Below are positions 6,614-14,500 of a DNA stretch of 15,239 nucleotides, one piece after another. Origin of the DNA: Actinomycetota bacterium (GTDB lineage Bacteria > Actinomycetota > CADDZG01 > JAHWKV01). Position 1 is the first letter of the stretch. Every line of letters starts with the position of its first letter. The stretch spans positions 1 through 15,239 of the forward strand of contig JAHWKV010000002.1 in assembly GCA_019347725.1 (NCBI GenBank). The letters run 5' to 3'. The translations under genes were made by a program, and so were the position numbers. The notes beneath the pieces are model-generated. The model was not told the origin of the DNA, did no database searches, and worked only from the letters and a program-made list of their open reading frames with translations.

Positions 6614-7354
6614 ATGTCGGGCAAGATGACCATCGATGAGCTAGCCCGCGAGGCGGGGACTACCACCCGAAACATCCGCGCCTACCAGACCAAGGGAGTG
6701 CTGGAGCCTCCGGACATCGTCGGTCGCATCGGCTACTACGGCGACGACCATCTGACCCGGCTAAAGCTCATCTCGCGCCTGCAACAGCGCGGCTTCGGAC
6801 TAGCGGCTATCAGTGACCTGCTCGACGCATGGGACTCGGGTGCGAGTCTCAGCGAGGTCTTGGGCTTCCAGGACGCTCTGCTGGCTCCCTGGAGCGACGA
6901 GTCGCCTGAAAAGGTGTCTAAGCAACAGCTGGAGATTCTCTTTCCCGACATCGTGTCCAATCCCGGTCTTATCGAAAAGGCCAAGAAGCTCGATCTGCTG
7001 GCCGAGGACGACGATGGCTATTCCCTGCCGAGCCCCCGACTGGCCAAGGTGGGCACCAAGCTGGTGACCATCGGGGTCCCTCTCAGCGCGGTGCTGGCGC
7101 AGGCGGAGCTCATGAAGGACGACATCGACAACATGGCCATGCGCTTGGTTGCTATGTTCTCGATATACGTGTGGGAGCCGTTCGTATCCGGAGAAACGCC
7201 CGACCGCTCCCTCACCGACGTCACCGAAATCCTTCAGGAGATGCGTCCGCTGGCGGCGGAGGCGGTCAGCGTCTTTCTTGCCCGAGCCATGGAAGCCGCA
7301 ACCGAAGCTGCTGCGCTGGAAGACTTGAAGCACCAGCTCGAAGGGACCGCTTGA
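6614..7354 (+). CDS. MerR-family transcriptional regulator
   Basis: DNA-binding regulator of 246 residues. The N-terminal winged helix-turn-helix is clear: MTIDELAREAGTTTRNIRAY, then a GRIGYYGDDHLTRL wing and LQQRGFGLAAI, covering residues about 5-70. The C-terminal two thirds (about 80-246) are a helical effector region that I do not recognise. It contains no cysteine, which argues against a thiol-based metal or redox sensor such as MerR, CueR or SoxR. The ATG is preceded by a -10-like TATTCT at 7 nt. The gene is divergent from the histidine-rich membrane-protein gene and is followed with no gap by a SagB-type nitroreductase, so its targets are probably these neighbours. The inducer is unknown. 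Confidence 0.93.
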   Translation: MSGKMTIDELAREAGTTTRNIRAYQTKGVLEPPDIVGRIGYYGDDHLTRLKLISRLQQRGFGLAAISDLLDAWDSGASLSEVLGFQDALLAPWSDESPEKVSKQQLEILFPDIVSNPGLIEKAKKLDLLAEDDDGYSLPSPRLAKVGTKLVTIGVPLSAVLAQAELMKDDIDNMAMRLVAMFSIYVWEPFVSGETPDRSLTDVTEILQEMRPLAAEAVSVFLARAMEAATEAAALEDLKHQLEGTA

Positions 7355-8815
7355 TTGGCGGTTCAGCCGCCCGCCGCCGCGCTTGAGTATCACGAGCTGA
7401 CCAAGCACTCCCCTGCCTCGGTGCGCGCCACAACCCACCGTTTGGACTTCGCCGACCAGCCCCGGCCCTTCAAGATCTACCCGGATTTGGACCCGATACC
7501 ACTGCCCGACCCCGCCGGGGACACTAAACACCCTGCTCCGGCTGCCGTGACCGAACAGCTGGCCGACGGCACGCGTCCTCTCGACGCCGGGGAACTGGCC
7601 CGCCTGCTTACTCTGGCCGCTGGCATCCGGCGGGTCTTTAGGGGGCCTGGAGGCGGGCCCATCTACCTACGCTCCTACGCTTGCGCCGGCGCCCTTTATC
7701 CGAACGAGGTATATCTTGCCTGCACCGACGTAGACGGCATACCACCGGGGCTCTACCACTACAGCCCGATTGAGGACGCTCTGCGACAGCTGCGCTCCGG
7801 TGATCCCCGGCCCTACCTGGTAAGAGCAGCGGGAGGGCGCAACTCCGTGGCCAGCGCTCCCGCGTGCATCATTTTATCGGGGATCATGTGGCGCACCGCC
7901 TGGAAGTATCGCGCCCGCGGCTATCGCCACCTGTGGTGGGATTCCGGCATGATCCTGGCCAACCTGCTCGCCTTAAGCGCCGGCGGCAGTCACCATTGCG
8001 AGGCGGTAGCGGGCTTCGATGACGAAGAGCTGAACCTTCTGCTCGGAGTAGACGGGCGGACGGAGATGGGCCTGTGCCTGGCGCCGGTCGGATTCACCTC
8101 CGGCGCTCCAGCGGCCCAAAGTGCCACAGCAGCCCCTAAAGCCATCAACCATACGAGCCTGCGGATATCACACTTTTCTAGGCACTATGAAGAAGCGCTC
8201 CAGGCTCACGCGGACACCTCATTGAGCGGCTCGCAGGAGGTCCGGCTCTGGCAACGAGATCCTCCGAGCCGTCCCGCACCGCCGGCGCCCATTTGCCCAG
8301 TGGGAATCGAAAAGGTCATTCGCCGCCGAGGATCCAAAAGAGTCTTCGAGCCGGATCGCTCGGCAATGAGCCTTGAGCAGTTTCGCGGGATTCTCGACCA
8401 CGCCACCCACCACCTGGCTTGCGACTGGGGTGAGCAGCTTACCCGGGTAGGCGCCATCGTCCATTCCGTGGAAGGCCTGGAGCCGGGAGCTTACAGGTAT
8501 GCGGGCGGGCTGGAGTTGATCGAACAAGGCGAAATGAGGGACAAAGCCAAGTTCTTGTGCCTCGAGCAAGCGCTCGGTGGCGACGGCGCTGCCACCTTAT
8601 TTTTGCTTGCCGACTTGGACGAGGCCGCAGGCTCTCTCGGTAGGCGCAGCTACCGGGCGGCACAGCTCAACGCCGGAATCCTCGGCGGCAGACTGTATCT
8701 ATGCGCTTACTCGTGCAGACTCGGCGCTACCGGTCTGACCTTCTACGACGACGAGGTCCGGCGATTCTTCTCCACCACCGCCGAGCCTATGCTGGTCATC
8801 GCCATGGGCCGCTGA
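7355..8815 (+). CDS. Two-domain SagB/ThcOx-type nitroreductase-family dehydrogenase
   Basis: Predicted FMN-dependent oxidoreductase of 486 residues with two nitroreductase-like halves. The N-terminus (EYHELTKHSPASV, then QPRPFKIYP) is typical of SagB-type dehydrogenases. The first half (about 65-250) has SYACAGALYPNEVYL and RARGYRHLWWDSGMI; the second (about 318-486) has RRRGSKRVFEP, EPGAYRY and RSYRAAQLNAGILGGRLYL. SagB and ThcOx enzymes oxidise azolines in thiazole/oxazole-modified peptides, but no YcaO cyclase, RRE protein or obvious precursor is visible here, so the substrate is unknown. The start is TTG 7355, the codon directly after the regulator's TGA in the same frame, with AAGGGA at 7341-7346 as ribosome site. 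The adjacency indicates an operon with the MerR-type regulator. Confidence 0.88.
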   Translation: MAVQPPAAALEYHELTKHSPASVRATTHRLDFADQPRPFKIYPDLDPIPLPDPAGDTKHPAPAAVTEQLADGTRPLDAGELARLLTLAAGIRRVFRGPGGGPIYLRSYACAGALYPNEVYLACTDVDGIPPGLYHYSPIEDALRQLRSGDPRPYLVRAAGGRNSVASAPACIILSGIMWRTAWKYRARGYRHLWWDSGMILANLLALSAGGSHHCEAVAGFDDEELNLLLGVDGRTEMGLCLAPVGFTSGAPAAQSATAAPKAINHTSLRISHFSRHYEEALQAHADTSLSGSQEVRLWQRDPPSRPAPPAPICPVGIEKVIRRRGSKRVFEPDRSAMSLEQFRGILDHATHHLACDWGEQLTRVGAIVHSVEGLEPGAYRYAGGLELIEQGEMRDKAKFLCLEQALGGDGAATLFLLADLDEAAGSLGRRSYRAAQLNAGILGGRLYLCAYSCRLGATGLTFYDDEVRRFFSTTAEPMLVIAMGR

Positions 8816-8904
8816 GCGTTACGGGCGAGCGGCAGTATCATGGTCTGCGGCGGTCGCCGAAACCTACAACGCAAAATGCCGCTTCGACAGGCACGGGAGG
8901 CAAA
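8816..8904 (+). other. Gap with possible -10 TATCAT
   Basis: This 89-nt gap between the nitroreductase gene and the next small gene holds a TATCAT at 8836-8841 without a clear -35 partner, and a GGGAGG ribosome site at 8895-8900. No hairpin terminator was seen, so co-transcription with the upstream genes remains plausible. Confidence 0.25.
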
Positions 8905-9207
8905 TTGGATCTAACCGAGATGATGGAGTTCATGGACGAGCTCCTGCAGAAGAACGCGCCCGAAGAGGCCGAGAGACCCGGCAACATCGTCACGGCCGGC
9001 ATAATCGCTGCGGAAGAAGCGGTCAAGCGCGACTTGGTGAGCGGCCCTTTCTGGGACGAATGCGGTTCCCACCTGCTGGCCGCTCACTACGCGTACTTCA
9101 AGGGAGTGCCCCTGGGCACTTTCACCGCCCCATTCATTGGGCTGAAGTTCCGGGAGATGCAAAAGCAAAACGGAGAGACGCCCCTAAGCCCGCCCTGCCA
9201 GCTCTAG
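8905..9207 (+). CDS. Small protein of unknown function (100 aa)
   Basis: I do not recognise this protein. The open frame extends upstream to 8701 inside the nitroreductase gene, but that part is arginine-rich shadow sequence. TTG at 8905 with GGGAGG 4 nt before it is the most likely start, giving 100 residues. ATG codons at 8920 and 8923 are alternatives without a site as good. The product is soluble and probably helical: an acidic start (DLTEMMEFMDELLQ), GNIVTAGIIAAEEAVKRD, then an aromatic and Gly/Pro-containing segment (AHYAYFKGVPLGTFTAPF). It has two cysteines and no signal peptide. It follows the nitroreductase gene on the same strand and ends 5 nt before the convergent recN stop. A role linked to the nitroreductase is possible but unsupported by motifs. 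Confidence 0.65.
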   Translation: MDLTEMMEFMDELLQKNAPEEAERPGNIVTAGIIAAEEAVKRDLVSGPFWDECGSHLLAAHYAYFKGVPLGTFTAPFIGLKFREMQKQNGETPLSPPCQL

Positions 9208-9212
9208 AAAAC

Positions 9213-10979
9213 CTAGCCCTCGGAAGCCTGAGTTAGCAGTTCTTTGGCTTTTTGGCGGGTGGCGTCGGTTTCCGAGCCCAACATGCGGGTAATCTCCTCA
9301 AGGCGTTCAGAGCCCTCTACCTCTACGGCGCACGTCGAGGTACGGCCGTCCTGGACCACCTTGCGTGCGGAGAAGTGCCTTTGGCCGTGAGAGGCGATCT
9401 GGGGCAGGTGGGTAACCGCCAGCACCTGATGGCGTCTACCCAGCGCGGCCAGCTTTACTCCGACGGCTTCGCCGGTCCGGCCGCCGATCCCCGCGTCGAT
9501 CTCGTCGAAAACCAGCGTGGGCACGTTGTCGACCTCCGCCAGGGCGGTCTTGATCGCCAGCATTAGACGCGACGATTCACCCCCAGAGGCCACCGACGCC
9601 AGCGGCTTGGGCGGCTCTCCGGGGTTGGTGGAGATCAGAAACTCCACCTCCGCGGCGCCGGTCGAAGAGAACTTGACCGGCTCTTGCACCAACCCGGTCT
9701 CGCTGACCGTACCCGAGGAGATCTCATAATCGACAAAGGGACCGTCCCCCGGTGGCAGTCCGCCGGCCTCACGCCTGTGCCGTATCGCTGCCGCCATGGT
9801 CGCCGACTCCAATCCCAAGAACTTCAGCTGCTCTTCAGTTGCTTTAGACAGTCGTGCGGCCGCACCGGCCCGCGCTGCGTCCAGCTCGACGGCCAGCGTA
9901 GCCGCCTGCCCACACGTATCCTGAAGATCCCTCTGCATCTGCGCCTCGGTCTCGACCGAACCCTCCGCGCGCATCAACCTCCCAGAGACGTCGTCGCCAA
10001 AGGCGATTACGTCCTCCACAGTGGGACCGTACTTGCGCTTAAGGGTGGCAATAACCTCCAGGCGTTCCTCCACCTCGGCCAGCCGACGCGGATCGTAGAT
10101 TGCGGCCTCTCCGTAATCACGCAAGTCTCTAACCAGCTCTTCAATCTGAACCGAAATAGACTCCGCCCTTTGCCTCATCTGACCGGCTGCCGGGTCGAGT
10201 TGCTCCATCGAGCTCAGCACCCGGACCGCCACCGACAGCATCTGCACGGCGCCCGGCTCGGGAGCCTCGTCGGCGTCCAAGCCCGCGCACGACTCCGACA
10301 CCATCTGGGCGAGCGCCTGGGCGTTGACCATTACGGACCTTTCTGCGGAGAGCGACTCCTCTTCTCCCGGCTTCAGCCCGGCAGTTTCGATCTCACGGGC
10401 TTGATACTCCATCAGCTCCAGGTGCTGCGCCACCTCGCGCCGCTCTTGCTCACTTTGCCTTAGGTCCCGCCTCAAGTTCCCGATCGTCGCGGACAGCGTC
10501 GCGAATCGGGTACGCATTTCAGTGAGTCCCCCGTACCGGTCCAAAAGGTCACGCTGCTCGCCGGGCTTGAGCAAAGACAAATGCTCGCTTTGCCCGTGGA
10601 TGTCCACCAGGTGCGCGCCTATATCCTGCAGTAGCTTGCGAGGCACCGTACGGGAGTTGACCCGGCAGACATTGCGGCCGGCTGCGGTCACTTCGCGACT
10701 TAAGATCAGCACGCCGTCCTCGACCTCGGCGCCCAGGATCTCCTCCAACCGTCGAACGTGAGGTTCGTCGAGCTCGAATACTCCCTCCACAAAGGCGCGG
10801 TCGGCATCGCTGCGTATGGCAGATGTGTCGGCGCGCTCGCCCAACAACAAACCCAGCGCGCCGAGGATGATCGATTTCCCCGCCCCGGTCTCCCCGGTCA
10901 GGACGTTGAAGCCCGGACCGACGCTCAGCCGGAGCCGGTCGATGACGGCGTAGTTCGTAACGCTCAACTCGGTAAGCAA
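9213..10979 (-). CDS. recN: DNA repair ATPase RecN
   Basis: SMC-like ATPase that acts in double-strand-break repair in the cytoplasm. The 588-residue length is close to the usual RecN size. The N-terminus LTELSVTNYAVIDRL is the family signature. The Walker A motif GETGAGKS lies at residues 29-36, the ABC-type signature SGGESSR at about 465-471, and Walker B LVFDEID at about 489-495, followed by VTHLPQIA. A central region of about 150-400 is coiled-coil-like. I chose TTG 10979, which begins MLTELSV as in homologues. A longer frame to GTG 11090 adds an unconserved 37-residue leader and would overlap the divergent gene at 11055. TACGAT ends 9 nt before the TTG. No actinobacterial LexA box (GAAC-N4-GTTC) was seen upstream. 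Confidence 0.95.
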   Translation of the reverse strand: MLTELSVTNYAVIDRLRLSVGPGFNVLTGETGAGKSIILGALGLLLGERADTSAIRSDADRAFVEGVFELDEPHVRRLEEILGAEVEDGVLILSREVTAAGRNVCRVNSRTVPRKLLQDIGAHLVDIHGQSEHLSLLKPGEQRDLLDRYGGLTEMRTRFATLSATIGNLRRDLRQSEQERREVAQHLELMEYQAREIETAGLKPGEEESLSAERSVMVNAQALAQMVSESCAGLDADEAPEPGAVQMLSVAVRVLSSMEQLDPAAGQMRQRAESISVQIEELVRDLRDYGEAAIYDPRRLAEVEERLEVIATLKRKYGPTVEDVIAFGDDVSGRLMRAEGSVETEAQMQRDLQDTCGQAATLAVELDAARAGAAARLSKATEEQLKFLGLESATMAAAIRHRREAGGLPPGDGPFVDYEISSGTVSETGLVQEPVKFSSTGAAEVEFLISTNPGEPPKPLASVASGGESSRLMLAIKTALAEVDNVPTLVFDEIDAGIGGRTGEAVGVKLAALGRRHQVLAVTHLPQIASHGQRHFSARKVVQDGRTSTCAVEVEGSERLEEITRMLGSETDATRQKAKELLTQASEG

Positions 10980-11054
10980 TGCGGACCCATCGTACGTGCA
11001 AATAGGGACAGCCCCTGTGCTAGTTTGGATCAACGCCTGATAAAAGGAGAACCG

Positions 11055-11459
11055 ATGCCGAGGGAATGTGGTTCGTGGCACGCTCGACACGAGCGTAGAC
11101 CGGACAAGGAGGCCTTGCTAACCGTTACCGGAGAGTGCCGTCTGCCGGCAACCTTCCGAACCGTTCTCGAGGAGCATGAATCCCAGGGCGACGACCCGTC
11201 GCAGCTGGTACTCGATCTTAAGATCAGCAACCCCTCAGGGTACGGCCACATGGACAGCGAGGGCCGCTGCACGCTGAACGTAGCTTTCAAGAAGCAAACC
11301 GATAAAGAGTACAGCAGCGTTCTGATCATCGACCGTAACTCTGAAGAGGAAGAGGGCGAAAGCTGGGAGGTCCCGGTACGGGTGCTTACTCAGGAGGTGG
11401 CCGCAGCCCCCGCCAAGGGCACCAAGTGGTCGTCTCTACCGCGTGACTACACAAAATAG
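11055..11459 (+). CDS. Small conserved-looking protein of unknown function (134 aa)
   Basis: I do not recognise this protein. The frame is open upstream to 10758 through recN, but ATG 11055 is preceded by AAAAGGAGA at the right distance and avoids overlap with recN, so it is taken as the start. The 134-residue product is hydrophilic with no signal peptide or membrane span. It has a Cys/His-rich start (MPRECGSWHARHE), a predicted beta-strand core (ALLTVTGECRLPATF, SQLVLDLKISN, SSVLIIDRN), an acidic EEEEGE stretch at about 96-101 and a basic tail. Cysteines at 5, 27 and 75 could bind metal, but no standard zinc motif is formed. It is divergent from recN, with 75 bp between starts; a TAGTTT at 11021-11026 may be its -10 box. 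No function is assigned. Confidence 0.75.
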   Translation: MPRECGSWHARHERRPDKEALLTVTGECRLPATFRTVLEEHESQGDDPSQLVLDLKISNPSGYGHMDSEGRCTLNVAFKKQTDKEYSSVLIIDRNSEEEEGESWEVPVRVLTQEVAAAPAKGTKWSSLPRDYTK

Positions 11460-11543
11460 CCCTCACCGCACCTGCATACGACTCCTCACTTAAAAGAGCG
11501 ACCGCGCCCCTAACCCCTGCAGACGGCAAAGCCCGCGCGTCCA

Positions 11544-14500
11544 TCACCGCCACTTCTCCGCCAAGCTGAGCACCGGCTCCACCAGCAGCTCCGGCATGCT
11601 CAGCTCCGCTAGGCGCGCGTCGGAAAACTGCTCCTCGGTCTCGGTTACCGCCGCAACCAGAGCCTCGAACCGAGCAGCCTTGTAGCCGGTCAACACCTTA
11701 CGCGCCACATCGGCGGGCAACCGATCGACAAATTGCACGTGCAGTAACGTGAGTCCTTGCGCTTCCTCGCCTTTGCGCTCCGGGATCAGGATCACCGGTC
11801 GCTCGTCGCTGCGTCCCACCGTTACCTCCACCTCCGCCTTCTCCAGTGCGGCCCGCTTGGTGCCTCTTAGCGTCGGATCCGTCTCGGTGCGGGAGCGCAT
11901 TTTGGCGGCAACGCCTTGCTGTTCGAGCACGTGGATGGTGGCAGAGTCCGAGGACGGGTCTCCTTGAACTCCGTAGCGCGTATAACCGACCACTTCGTGT
12001 ACCGCCGGGTCCAACGCTGCAAGCGCCCGGAGCGCCCGGTAGCCGAGTTGTTCGGTTCGCGCCCCCAAAGCCATCACACGCTTCACCAAGGGCACTCCGA
12101 ACAGGCCGTCCTCCGAGCGGGAAATACCCACCGTGACTGTCTTGGCTTGATGCTTGACGGCGTCGATCGAACGAGTCAGGTCGTCGATGATGAAGGTCAA
12201 CAGGCCGACGAGCTCGTCGAGGAATACCCTCGGGCTGACGCCCGATCCGCGTTCGAGCTCGTACACCTCGAAGGGAATCTCCCCGGTCGCGCAACGCAGC
12301 AAAAGGCCCAGACGCATGGCCCGGCCCAGGCTGATGACACCATCGCAAGCTCCATCGTTCACCGAATCCAAGAAAGTTCGTGCCGGAGGCTCGATTCGAT
12401 CGGGCAGAGAAGCCACGATCGCAGCCGCGCTGAGACCTGCGCCGGCCAGCTGCTGGACCTCCAGGCGGATTCTGCGCAACGGTAGGGCCAAAGCGTCGAT
12501 GGCCAGGGCCGCCTCGTAGCCGAAAAGATGGCCCGCCATAGCCGAGAGCACGAAGTCCAGCTTGGGGTGGACCTCAGGAACACCGATAGTGTCGGCGTGA
12601 TCGAACCTGTCCTGACTTTCAGCCGCAATCACCACGGGCGCGGCCTTGTGCGCTCGGTAGATGGAGATTTCCTTGTGGACGTCGTCGGCCATAGACCCGG
12701 TGATGCCTGCAGCACATACCAAAATTAGCGGCTCCGAGGACAGGTCGATATGCTTTTTGTCCTCGGTGCTGTCGCACGCCACCGACTTGTAGCAAAGCTC
12801 GGAGAGCTTGATTCGCACCTCCGCTGCCGCGATCTTGTTGTCGCCGTTGCCTACAACCGCCCAGTGACGCCTACGGGGCGCATGGCGGGCCGCAATGGTC
12901 GAGATGAGCTCCCTTTGACCGAGCACCTGCGTCATGGCCTCCGGCAGCCTCTGGAGGGCATCTAACAGCGCTTCGTCCTCGGCGTCCAAAGAGCCGGCCG
13001 CGTCCGCGATAGCCAGGCCCAGCAAAAATCCCGCTGCCACCTGCGCATAGAACGCCTTGGTGGAGGCCACGCTCATCTCCACATCGCGTCCATCGGAAGT
13101 GTGCAGCACACCGTCGACCTTCTCGCCGAGCTCCGTGTTGCGCCGGTTGACTATAGCCAGCACGGAGGCGCCCCGGCCCTTCACGAGGTCCACGGTTCGA
13201 TTGGTGTCGGTGGTGGTGCCGGACTGGCTGATCGCTATAACCAGGGTGTCGCTCATGTCGTCGCGCAGGGAGAAGCCACTCAATTCCGACGCTGTTTGGG
13301 AAGTAACCGCTACCCCTTGCGGCGCCAGAGCGTCCTCGACGGCGGACGCCACCGCCTGCCCGGCCACTGCAGCGGTACCCTGCCCGATCACCAGCACGCG
13401 TCTAAAGGCCCGCCCGGCCAACTTCTGCTTGACGGCCTCGGGCAGGGATCCCGAGTCGAGCCGCACCCGCTTACGGTCGCCCTCCTCTACAATCCGCCCC
13501 CGCAGCGTATTGCGGAAGGACGTAGGCGATTCGCTGATCTCCTTGAGCAGGAAATGCGGGAAACCCTGTCGGTCAATGTCACGCGTGGTGATCTCCGGCA
13601 CTACAAGGTCTTCCTCGCTTACCGGTCTCTGAGTCCAGTCGTACCCCCTCCGGTCGACACCCTCCACAGATCCGGCTTCTTCACCGTCGAGGAACACCAG
13701 ACGGCCCGAAGTGGCGTCCCCATCGACCCTTAAGTAGCGGTCTGCATCCTCGACGACACCGTAAGGCTCGCTGGCCACAACGAATGCGTCCTCGGCCATA
13801 CCTATGTACAAAGCCTGGCCGCCGCCCCTGACCGCCAGCATCAGCTTCTCCGGTTCTTCGGCGGCATTGGCCACGATAGCCATCGAGCCCTCGAGCTCAT
13901 TCACGCAATGGGCGAAGGCTTGCTTTGGATCCATGTCCGCAGCCACGCCTCGGGCAATCAATACCGGGGCGATCTTGGCGTCGGTTGTGATCATGTCCGG
14001 CAGCCTCAACTTGTGCCTGTCTACCAGTGCGGTGTAGTTGTCGATGTCGCCGTTCACTACCCCCACCACGTGGGGCCACTCGGTAGGGCCGGGCTCCTCG
14101 AGACCGTCCAACGGATGGGCGTTGGGTTGTGAGATGGTTCCCACGCTCGCCCAACGCGTATGGCCGACCACCGTCGCAAACGCCGATCCGTTCAGTGCCA
14201 TCCTGAGCAAATCGTCGCCGGCGATAAAGCCCCTGATGGAGGCAACGTTGTCGCCCAGCTCGCCAATCTCGGCCGCCGCCTTGTATACGAAACCGGCGTA
14301 CTCCGTCCCGGCGCGCACGGCCCCGCTTTCAAAAACACCGTCGCTGCGCCGGGAGGCGGCCAGGGCTTCCACCTCGGGATCACGCCAATCCAATCCGTGA
14401 TTAACGACCATGACGTGAATGCCGGCCGAATCTCGTCCACGCACTTCCATACGATCTATGGACGATAGAGCCGCCTGGATGGAGGTATACGCTTCGATCG

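Noticed and set aside
6800..7531. 243-aa minus-strand open frame across the MerR-type regulator
   Set aside because: Antisense to a recognisable winged helix-turn-helix protein, and it spans two genes.
8701..8904. N-terminal extension of the 100-aa protein
   Set aside because: Overlaps the nitroreductase gene in another frame with Arg-rich shadow composition; TTG 8905 has a GGGAGG site.
8905..9207. RiPP precursor peptide for the SagB-type enzyme
   Set aside because: The 100-aa product has only two cysteines, no Cys/Ser/Thr-rich core and no leader cleavage motif.
9684..10463. 259-aa plus-strand open frame inside recN
   Set aside because: Antisense to clear RecN sequence; composition and lack of motifs mark it as a shadow.
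10758..11054. N-terminal extension of the 134-aa protein
   Set aside because: It runs antisense through recN coding sequence, and ATG 11055 has a strong AAAAGGAGA site.
10980..11090. Longer RecN start at GTG 11090
   Set aside because: The added 37 residues are unlike RecN N-termini and overlap the divergent gene; MLTELSV at 10979 fits the family.
11460..11543. Terminator or small gene in the gap between the convergent 134-aa protein and GlmS-like genes
   Set aside because: No stable hairpin, T-run or start codon with ribosome site was found in these 84 bases.
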